Shown piece after piece: positions 1 to 5,376 of a stretch of DNA of 5,376 nt; the stretch's first letter is position 1, and each line of letters starts with the position of its first letter. The stretch is from the NCBI GenBank assembly GCA_903861445.1, contig CAIOUK010000074.1, positions 1 through 5,376 of the forward strand. Reading direction: 5' to 3'. The notes under the pieces were generated by a model. The model made no database searches. It was given only the letters and a program-made list of their open reading frames with translations, and was not told the DNA's origin. Both the position numbers and the translations under genes were made by a program. Origin of the DNA: an uncultured Verrucomicrobia subdivision 3 bacterium. Its GTDB lineage: Bacteria > Verrucomicrobiota > Verrucomicrobiia > Limisphaerales > UBA11358.

Positions 1-1
1 C

Positions 2-478
2 ACCGCCTACCGCATGGTGACGGTCGGCAGTTTGATTTCCTCGCTGTCGGTTTTCTTTCTCGCGCTGCCGGCGGCGTGGTTCAAGCCGCTCGCGGACGGC
101 TGGCTGGGCAATTTGATCGGCCATCAATGGCTCGGCGTGACCGGCCCGGTGAACCCGCTCTACATTTCCATTTTCTTTTTCATCGCGCTGCTGTCCGTCG
201 GCGAGGCGCTGTGGTCGCCGCGCCTTTACGAATACGCCGCCGCCATTGCGCCGAAAGGCCAAGAGGCATCCTACATGGCGCTTTCGATGCTGCCGTATTT
301 TCTCGCGAAATTTTTTGTTGGCGGCACGTCCGGCTGGCTGCTCGCGAAATACTGTCCCGAAGTCGGTGCGCGCCATCCGGAAATGATGTGGTTCATCATC
401 GGCGGCATGGCGCTGGTGACGCCGTTGGGCACGTTTATTTTCCGTAAATACATCCAAGTTCACGAAGAAGGACGCTAA
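2..478 (+). CDS. MFS/POT-like membrane transporter, C-terminal part (5' truncated by window edge)
   Basis: This is the last 158 codons of an integral membrane transporter; the reading frame is open to the window edge, so the ATG at position 14 is internal rather than the start. Four hydrophobic segments are visible: roughly visible residues 6-27 (VGSLISSLSVFFLALPAAWF), 51-71 (around ISIFFFIALLSVGEALWSPR), 88-113 and 128-148, ending in a short charged tail (RKYIQVHEEGR) that is probably cytoplasmic. The 'GEALWSPRLYEY' stretch followed by 'AP.G.E..YMAL..LP.FLAK' resembles the C-terminal half of major facilitator or proton-dependent oligopeptide (POT-like) transporters, where a conserved GE..WSP element opens a late helix. 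The substrate cannot be read from this fragment. The next gene, a sugar-phosphate mutarotase, begins 6 nt after the stop, so sugar or sugar-phosphate transport is possible but unproven. I am confident of a polytopic transporter, and less so of the family. Confidence 0.72.
   Translation, partial: TAYRMVTVGSLISSLSVFFLALPAAWFKPLADGWLGNLIGHQWLGVTGPVNPLYISIFFFIALLSVGEALWSPRLYEYAAAIAPKGQEASYMALSMLPYFLAKFFVGGTSGWLLAKYCPEVGARHPEMMWFIIGGMALVTPLGTFIFRKYIQVHEEGR
468..472 (+). promoter_or_regulatory. Probable Shine-Dalgarno for the mutarotase gene
   Basis: AAGGA lies inside the last codons of the transporter gene, in a purine-rich stretch (GAAGAAGGA, 464-472), 12 nt before the ATG at 485. The spacing is slightly long. 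It supports that ATG as the start, since the transporter's TAA stop at 476-478 is in the same frame only two codons upstream and rules out an earlier start. Confidence 0.45.
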
Positions 479-484
479 TCTCTT

Positions 485-1393
485 ATGTCAAAAAAAACTG
501 CCTCTAAAAAACCGAGCGGCCACGAAATCGCCGGTCGCGTCGAAATCGTCAATGGCCACGGCGGTTTGTCGCTCCTCAAAATCAAAACGCCGGGGAGCAC
601 GGCGGAAATTTATCTGCACGGCGCGCATGTCGCCGGCTTCCAGAAGAACGGCGAGCCGCCGCTGATTTTCGTGAGCGCGAAAAGTCACTTCGCCGCCGGC
701 AAACCGATTCGCGGCGGCGTGCCGATTTGTTTTCCGTGGTTCGGCGGCCGCGACGGCGAACCGGCGCACGGTTTCGCGCGGCTCACCGAATGGCAGTTGG
801 TCAAAACCGCCGCCGCCCCGGACGGCACGGTGACGGTCACGCTGGCGCTGCCGGAGATTCCCGGGCGCGAGGCGTGGAAAAATTTGCGGACGGAATTTGT
901 GGTGACCGTCGGTGACAAGTTGACGATGGAACTGACGACGGCCAACGAATCTTGCGACGGCGTGGTGGAATTTGAGGCGTGTCTGCACACCTATTTTCAC
1001 GTCGGCGACATCGGCGCGGTGAGCGTGAGCGGGTTGGAGGGCGCGGCGTATCTGAATTTTGCCGAGGGCGACAACGCCGCGCCGCGACCGGCGGAAAGTT
1101 TTCCAATCCGCATCAACCGTGAGACGAACCGCACCTATTGCGGCACGACTTCCGCCGTGGAAATTCGCGATGAAAAATTGCACCGCGTCCTCCGCGTGGA
1201 AAAGTCTGGTTCGCAATCCACTGTCGTCTGGAATCCGTGGACGACGCAAAAGATGCCGGAGGATTGGGGCGCGAATGAGTATTTGAACATGGTCTGTGTG
1301 GAATCCGGCAACGTGAAGGCGGATAAAATTTCACTCGCGCCCGGGAAAGCTTCGGTGCTGAAGGTGGTTTTGAGCAGCACCGCGTTGAAATGA
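485..1393 (+). CDS. D-hexose-6-phosphate mutarotase (glucose-6-phosphate 1-epimerase, YeaD-like)
   Basis: A complete 302-residue aldose-1-epimerase superfamily enzyme that interconverts the alpha and beta anomers of glucose-6-phosphate and related hexose-6-phosphates in the cytoplasm, feeding glycolysis and the pentose phosphate route. Family hallmarks in order: RGGVPICFPWFG (76-87), AHGFAR (94-99, with H95 and R99), CLHTYF (166-171, H168), VVWNPW (247-252) and MVCVESGNV (269-277, E273). H168 and E273 are the expected catalytic pair; their spacing of 105 residues equals that of the yeast Ymr099c pair (H159/E264) as I recall it. The N-terminus has a lysine-rich, probably disordered extension (MSKKTASKKPSG). 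The start is fixed by an in-frame TAA two codons upstream. The gene follows the transporter by 6 nt and its TGA overlaps the helicase ATG, so it is the middle of a three-gene unit. Length fits the family. An exact sugar specificity cannot be assigned. Confidence 0.92.
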   Translation: MSKKTASKKPSGHEIAGRVEIVNGHGGLSLLKIKTPGSTAEIYLHGAHVAGFQKNGEPPLIFVSAKSHFAAGKPIRGGVPICFPWFGGRDGEPAHGFARLTEWQLVKTAAAPDGTVTVTLALPEIPGREAWKNLRTEFVVTVGDKLTMELTTANESCDGVVEFEACLHTYFHVGDIGAVSVSGLEGAAYLNFAEGDNAAPRPAESFPIRINRETNRTYCGTTSAVEIRDEKLHRVLRVEKSGSQSTVVWNPWTTQKMPEDWGANEYLNMVCVESGNVKADKISLAPGKASVLKVVLSSTALK

Positions 1394-3546
1394 TTTCCCT
1401 CGCCGAAGTTCAGCCCAGCGGTAACGATTTGGTTTCCCAAGTCGAAGAAATTTTTTCGCCGACAGGCATCTTGTCGCGCGCGAAAAATTTTGAGTTCCGC
1501 CCACAGCAGCAAGAGATGGCCATAGCCGTCGCGCGGGCACTGGCGAACCAAGAACATCTCGCGGTCGAGGCTGGAACCGGCGTGGGCAAATCGCTGGCGT
1601 ATCTGATTCCTTCCATCTTATTTGCTGTGGCGCAAAAGAAAAAAGCCATCGTCTCCACGCACACGATCAATCTGCAGGAGCAGCTCACGGAAAAAGATCT
1701 GCCCATGCTCACCGGCGTGCTCGGTTCGTTGCCGGAACCGGTGAAGTTCAGTTACGCGATGCTCAAAGGCCGCGCGAATTATCTCTGCACGCGCCGGCTG
1801 CAAAAGGCGATGCAACAAAGCGGCAATCTCTTCACGTCGAGCGAGGCGGAGGAATTGCAGCGCATCTACGAATGGTCCAAAGAAACGAAGGACGGCAGCT
1901 TGTCGGACTTTGAGATCGAGCCGGATGGAAAGGTCTGGGCGCAGGTTTGTTCCGAGCGTGGGCTGTGTTCGCCGAAAACGTGCGGGCATCAGTCGGATTT
2001 TGCGCGCGACCACGACACGTGCTTCTTTCAGCGCGTGCGGAACCGGATTTTGTCGGCGGATGTGGTCATCTTGAATCACACATTGTTCTTCACGTTGCTC
2101 GGCGGGGTGGATGAGGAGATGGAAGGCGGCATCCTGTTTAAGAATGACTTTGTGGTGTTCGATGAAGCGCACACAATGGAAAGCGTCGCGTCGCGGCACA
2201 TTGGCCTGAGCGTTTCCAGCGGGCAGGTGCGCTATTCGTTGAATCGCCTGTGGAATCCGAAGACGGAAAAAGGGCTGCTCGCCACGCTGCGCCAAGGCAA
2301 AGCCGTGAAGCTCGTCGCGGATATCTTGAGCGAGTCGGACAAGTTTTTCGAGAACGTCGAGACGGCGTGCGAAGACATTCAGGCGGAGATAAAAAAAACT
2401 TCGTTCGGCGGCGGTGACCGTAAGCGTGAGTGGAAGGAATTGCGCATCCGGCGCGCTGAAATCGTGAAGGACAATGTCACGCTGCCGATTCAGCGCCTGC
2501 GCGAGGCGGTGAGCGAACTCATCAAGACCAGCGAGGACAAGGAAATCGGGCAGGAGCTTCTGGAGTGCAATCGTCGGCTGGGCGAATTGAAGATCGAAGT
2601 CGCGGAATTTTTGAATCAGGAAGCGGACGACCATGTTTATTGGGTCGAGCGCACAGGCAAGTCGCAGCGCAATCTTTCGCTGAACGCCGCGCCGGTGGAT
2701 GTGGCAGAATTTCTGCGCCGACGGCTATTCGAGACGGACACGAGCGTCATCATGACGAGCGCGACGCTGGCGGTGGCGGAAAAACCCGTTGAAGGTTCCA
2801 AGTTGAAAGTTGCAAGTTCACCAGACGTGCCGCGCAAAAAAACTTTCAACCAGCAACCTTCAACGAGCAACTCGCCGCTGAATTATTTTACAAAGCGTGT
2901 CGGTTGCGAATCTGCGACGAAACTACAGGTCGGCACGCCATTCGATTACGAGCGGCAGATGAAATTGTTCACGGTCAAAAAGATGCCTGACCCGCGCGAG
3001 CATGGTTATTCCGATGCACTGATCCATTGGATCGGGCATTTCGTAAAGCAAACGCACGGCAAAGCGTTTGTGCTGTTCACCAGCTATAAATTGATGCAGG
3101 AAGTCGCCGACCGGATGCAGCCATTCTTCGACAAGCTGGGCTTGGAACTCATCGTGCAGGGCACCGGCACGCCACGCTCGACAATGCTCGAACAATTCAA
3201 GGCGGATGTGGACTCGGTGCTTTTCGGCACGGATAGTTTCTGGCAGGGCGTGGATGTGCCGGGTGAGGCGCTCTCCAACGTCATCATAACGCGGCTGCCG
3301 TTCGCGGTGCCGGATCATCCGCTTATCGAGGCGCGCTTGGAGGCGATTGAGGCGCGCGGTGGTAATTCCTTTGGCGAATTTTCGCTGCCGGAAGCGATTT
3401 TAAAATTTCGCCAAGGCGTTGGTCGCTTGATTCGCACGAAGACGGACACCGGCATCGTGGTGGTTTTGGACAACCGGGTTTTGACGAAGCAATACGGCCA
3501 GGCGTTCCTCGATGCGCTGCCGAAATGTCCGGTGGAGATTTTGTAA
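1390..3546 (+). CDS. dinG: ATP-dependent DNA helicase, DinG/XPD family, with 4Fe-4S cluster
   Basis: A complete 718-residue superfamily 2 helicase, close in length to E. coli DinG (about 716). DinG proteins unwind DNA 5'-3', resolving R-loops, D-loops and replication-transcription conflicts. Motifs in order: RPQQ (37-40, Q-motif-like); Walker A AGTGVGKS (61-68, K67); motif Ia STHTINLQEQL (89-99); iron-sulfur cysteines C133 (in NYLCTRR), then C193, C198 and C211 within 187-211, with C187 an extra candidate; ILNH (227-230); DEAH box 258-261; motif III TSATL (456-460); motif IV FVLFTSY (560-566); motif V FGTDSFWQGVDVPG (612-625); motif VI QGVGRLIR (675-682, with arginines R679 and R682). There is no N-terminal exonuclease domain. 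About 30 residues after motif III (roughly 464-496) are encoded by an inverted-repeat element and look foreign to the family. The ATG overlaps the mutarotase TGA (ATGA) without a strong ribosome-binding site, which suggests translational coupling. The symbol denotes the family; orthology to E. coli DinG is inferred. Confidence 0.93.
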   Translation: MISLAEVQPSGNDLVSQVEEIFSPTGILSRAKNFEFRPQQQEMAIAVARALANQEHLAVEAGTGVGKSLAYLIPSILFAVAQKKKAIVSTHTINLQEQLTEKDLPMLTGVLGSLPEPVKFSYAMLKGRANYLCTRRLQKAMQQSGNLFTSSEAEELQRIYEWSKETKDGSLSDFEIEPDGKVWAQVCSERGLCSPKTCGHQSDFARDHDTCFFQRVRNRILSADVVILNHTLFFTLLGGVDEEMEGGILFKNDFVVFDEAHTMESVASRHIGLSVSSGQVRYSLNRLWNPKTEKGLLATLRQGKAVKLVADILSESDKFFENVETACEDIQAEIKKTSFGGGDRKREWKELRIRRAEIVKDNVTLPIQRLREAVSELIKTSEDKEIGQELLECNRRLGELKIEVAEFLNQEADDHVYWVERTGKSQRNLSLNAAPVDVAEFLRRRLFETDTSVIMTSATLAVAEKPVEGSKLKVASSPDVPRKKTFNQQPSTSNSPLNYFTKRVGCESATKLQVGTPFDYERQMKLFTVKKMPDPREHGYSDALIHWIGHFVKQTHGKAFVLFTSYKLMQEVADRMQPFFDKLGLELIVQGTGTPRSTMLEQFKADVDSVLFGTDSFWQGVDVPGEALSNVIITRLPFAVPDHPLIEARLEAIEARGGNSFGEFSLPEAILKFRQGVGRLIRTKTDTGIVVVLDNRVLTKQYGQAFLDALPKCPVEIL
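2788..2864. repeat. In-frame palindromic repeat element inside the helicase gene
   Basis: Two 24-nt arms, 2788-2811 and 2841-2864, are inverted copies matching at 21 of 24 positions, with a 29-nt loop between. The left side is itself built of tandem 14-mers: GTTGAAGGTTCCAA (2788-2801) and GTTGAAAGTTGCAA (2802-2815), identical at 12 of 14 positions, then GTTC. Read on the opposite strand, the right arm begins GTTGAAGGTTGCTG and continues GTTGAAAGTT. A further partial unit (AGTTGCTC on the opposite strand) suggests that the element extends to about 2873. It encodes helicase residues 467-492, a polar low-complexity stretch rich in K, S, P and Q with no helicase motif. The reading frame is kept. 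The palindrome is certain from the sequence; that it is a dispersed genomic repeat is inference. Confidence 0.8.
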
Positions 3547-3568
3547 GCCGCAAGATTTTAGCGGCTTA
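3544..3568. terminator. Possible bidirectional hairpin between convergent genes
   Basis: TAAGCCGC (3544-3551) and GCGGCTTA (3561-3568) form a perfect 8-bp inverted repeat around a 9-nt loop. The left arm begins with the helicase's own TAA stop codon. The hairpin is also 12 nt downstream of the mnmG stop on the other strand, which is where a shared terminator would sit. Neither strand has a convincing U-run after the stem (AATCCGG on +, CAAAATC on -), so it is not a canonical intrinsic terminator. It may instead be a Rho-assisted terminator or an mRNA 3'-end stabilising hairpin. Confidence 0.4.
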
Positions 3569-3579
3569 ATCCGGTAGAA

Positions 3580-5376
3580 TTAGTCTGTTTCGGATGAGGA
3601 ATCGCAAGTCTGGCTAAATCCCTGGGCTCGCTTCAAAAATACCAGCAAAAGGCTAATGTCGGCTGGGGAAACACCGGAGATACGCGCCGCTTGACCAATG
3701 GTTGCCGGCCGGATCTTCGCCAATTTCTGACGTGCCTCTAATCGCAGACTTGGCAGCAAATCATAGTTAAAGGTTTCGGGAATCATCTTGTCTTCGAGAT
3801 TCTTGAGCTTGGCCACCTCAAGTTCTTGACGGCTGACATAGCCAGAATATTTCACCTCAATTTCAACTTGCTGAACCACTTCGTCCGTCAAAGATTCGTC
3901 ACGGTTGGGCAAATTTCGATAATTTATTTCCGGTCGGGAAAGAATTTTTGCCAGAGTATTTTTTTCATAATATGTTTTTTGCAAACGAGATAACTCATTT
4001 TCAATTGCCGTTTTTTTCTCCTGAAATCGGGCGAAATTGCGTTGGGGAAGCAAGCCTGTTTCCCATCCAATTTGACTTAAGCGCATATCGGCATTGTCTT
4101 GCCGGAGTAATAAACGATATTCCGCCCGGGAGGTAAACATTCGATAAGGTTCAGCAGTTCCCTTGGTCACGAGATCATCAATTAAAACACCGATATAAGC
4201 TTGATTGCGTCGGAGGATTATAGCTGGAAGATTTTGAGCCTTACGAGCTGCATTGATACCAGCAATGATTCCTTGGGCGGCGGCTTCCTCGTAACCGGAA
4301 GTTCCATTGATTTGGCCAGCCAGAAAGAGATTGCCGCAAACCTTCGTTTCAAGGGAAGGAAACAACTGGGTTGGAAAAGCAAAATCATATTCTACCGCAT
4401 AAGCCGGACGAAATATTTCAGCATTTTCGCAACCAATTATAGTTCGAACCATATCTACCTGCACATCAAAAGGAAGGCTTGTAGAGAAGCCATTCAAGTA
4501 AAATTCATCGGTTCCTATACCTTCTGGCTCAATGAAAATTTGATGTTTTTCTTTTTCGGCAAATTTAACAATTTTATCCTCAATAGAAGGGCAGTAACGC
4601 GGGCCAACACCCTCAATCTGCCCAGAATACATCGGCGATTTATGTAGATTTTTGCGGATAATTTCGGCCGTTTTATCCGTGGTGTAAGTGACATAGCACG
4701 GCAATTGGCCATTAATCCGATCCAAAATCGAACCAGGGGGATATTTCCCACCTGAAAGGCTTAATGCTGGCTTTGGAACGTGCAATTGTTCCATGTGGAA
4801 CAAGTCGTCTTTCCAATATGTGAAATAGGAAACCGGCTCGTCACCTGGCTGAATTTCCATTTTCTCAAAATCTATTGATTTTCGCAGAAGGCGTGGAGGT
4901 GTGCCGGTCTTTAAGCGTCCAAGCTCTAATCCCAATTCAATTAAAGATCCAGACAGATTCATCGCTGCGGCGTCGCCTGCTCTGCCGCCTGATTGTTTAT
5001 TGCTGCCAATGTGCATCAGCCCACGTAAAAAAGTCCCAGTGGTAATAACGATAGATTTTGCAAAATATTGGACTCCAAGCGTAGTTTCAACACCAGTGGC
5101 AACACTATCTTGGTGTAAAATTTTAGACGATTGACCTTGTTTTACATCAAGGTTTGGACTCGATTCGCAAACCCATTTTAAACGAAATTGATAGGATTTT
5201 TTGTCACATTGTGCCCGGGGAGCCCAAACAGCTGGCCCTTTTTTTGTATTAAGCATCCGAAACTGAAGTCCAGTCATGTCGGTGGCCTTACCCATTTCGC
5301 CGCCGAGCGCATCAATTTCTCTGGCCAGATGGCCTTTAGCTAATCCGCCAATTGCCGGATTGCAGGACATCTGGCC
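3580..5376 (-). CDS. mnmG: tRNA uridine-5-carboxymethylaminomethylation enzyme MnmG (N-terminus beyond window)
   Basis: MnmG (GidA) is the FAD- and NADH-dependent partner of MnmE; together they install the (carboxymethyl)aminomethyl group on wobble U34 of certain tRNAs. The frame is open to the window edge, reading G-Q before the first visible Met at 5370-5368. That Met matches an internal Met (about residue 45) of E. coli MnmG, so about 43 residues including the N-terminal FAD-binding GxGxxG are missing. Numbering from this Met: SCNPAIGG (2-9), GPAVWAPRAQ (45-54), TTGTFLRG (110-117), GRLKTGTPPR (151-160), the family signature GPRYCPSIEDK (256-266, conserved C260), IEPEG (280-284), AGQINGTSGYEEAAAQG (351-367), EPYRMFTSRAEYRL (407-420) and the C-terminal tRNA/MnmE-binding domain with KYSGYVSRQ (507-515) and IGQAARISGVSP (558-569). 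Length would be about 640, slightly longer than E. coli (629), partly from an insertion near 184-222. GC content is visibly lower than in the + strand genes. No terminator with a U-run follows. Confidence 0.96.
   Translation of the reverse strand, partial: GQMSCNPAIGGLAKGHLAREIDALGGEMGKATDMTGLQFRMLNTKKGPAVWAPRAQCDKKSYQFRLKWVCESSPNLDVKQGQSSKILHQDSVATGVETTLGVQYFAKSIVITTGTFLRGLMHIGSNKQSGGRAGDAAAMNLSGSLIELGLELGRLKTGTPPRLLRKSIDFEKMEIQPGDEPVSYFTYWKDDLFHMEQLHVPKPALSLSGGKYPPGSILDRINGQLPCYVTYTTDKTAEIIRKNLHKSPMYSGQIEGVGPRYCPSIEDKIVKFAEKEKHQIFIEPEGIGTDEFYLNGFSTSLPFDVQVDMVRTIIGCENAEIFRPAYAVEYDFAFPTQLFPSLETKVCGNLFLAGQINGTSGYEEAAAQGIIAGINAARKAQNLPAIILRRNQAYIGVLIDDLVTKGTAEPYRMFTSRAEYRLLLRQDNADMRLSQIGWETGLLPQRNFARFQEKKTAIENELSRLQKTYYEKNTLAKILSRPEINYRNLPNRDESLTDEVVQQVEIEVKYSGYVSRQELEVAKLKNLEDKMIPETFNYDLLPSLRLEARQKLAKIRPATIGQAARISGVSPADISLLLVFLKRAQGFSQTCDSSSETD

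Noticed and set aside
14..478. ATG at 14 as the true start of a small 154-residue membrane protein
   Set aside because: The frame continues open upstream to the window edge (T-A-Y-R), and the protein matches the C-terminal portion of a larger transporter, so it is a truncated gene.
488..1249. 253-codon open frame on the - strand opposite the mutarotase
   Set aside because: Arginine/alanine-rich shadow of a confidently identified gene; no motif, and no ribosome-binding site assessed as convincing.
1618..2634. Long open frame (338 codons) on the - strand opposite the helicase
   Set aside because: It lies wholly antisense to a conserved DinG-family gene, is rich in R, H and L as expected of a reverse-strand shadow of GC-biased codons, and shows no recognisable domain.
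2788..2873. CRISPR array or insertion-sequence remnant as the explanation for the repeats in the helicase gene
   Set aside because: There are only a few contiguous 14-nt units in inverted arrangement, with no unique spacers, no transposase fragment and no target-site duplication that I can see. A small palindromic repeat fits better.
4201..4647. 148-codon + strand open frame inside mnmG
   Set aside because: It is antisense to conserved MnmG motifs, including the GPRYCPS signature region, and its translation resembles no family I know.
3580..5370. Met at 5370-5368 as the true start of MnmG
   Set aside because: That Met belongs to the conserved internal 'GQMSCNPAIGG' motif; the upstream FAD-binding N-terminus must lie beyond the window.
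1..5376. tRNA, rRNA, riboswitch, toxin-antitoxin or defence system
   Set aside because: Practically the whole window is covered by four identified genes; the only gaps are 6 and 33 nt, leaving no room for such elements outside coding sequence.

Overview
The window holds four protein-coding genes, two cut by the window edges, packed with almost no intergenic space. Three lie on the + strand and look like one transcription unit: the 3' end of a multi-pass membrane transporter (2-478), a complete D-hexose-6-phosphate mutarotase of the YeaD / glucose-6-phosphate 1-epimerase type (485-1393), and a complete DinG/XPD-family iron-sulfur helicase (1390-3546). The gaps are 6 nt and then a 4-nt ATGA stop/start overlap. 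On the - strand, converging on them, is mnmG/gidA (3580-5376), the FAD-dependent tRNA wobble-uridine modification enzyme, which lacks only its first ~43 codons (the FAD-binding N-terminus) because the window ends. A 33-nt convergent gap (3547-3579) carries most of a perfect 8-bp hairpin that may serve both transcripts.

Organism: a bacterium. Protein features (the DinG cysteine cluster, the long MnmG version with a 'YPPGSILD' segment, the transporter with 'GEALWSPRLYEY') and the 'GTTGAA(A/G)GTT' palindromic repeat are in my recollection reminiscent of Verrucomicrobiota or the wider PVC group, but this is an impression, not a search result. The + strand genes are visibly GC-rich (about 55-60% in sampled rows), whereas mnmG is nearer 45%.

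How the genes fit together: transporter plus mutarotase is a plausible uptake/carbohydrate pair; the helicase (DNA repair, R-loop or replication-conflict resolution) is translationally coupled to it but functionally unrelated; mnmG is a separate housekeeping gene on the opposite strand. These are ordinary families and I see no undescribed defence, mobile or RNA system here. The one unusual structure is an inverted-repeat element of about 77-86 bp lying in frame inside the helicase gene (2788-2864, perhaps to 2873). It adds about 30 residues just after helicase motif III and resembles in behaviour the coding palindromic elements known from Rickettsia.
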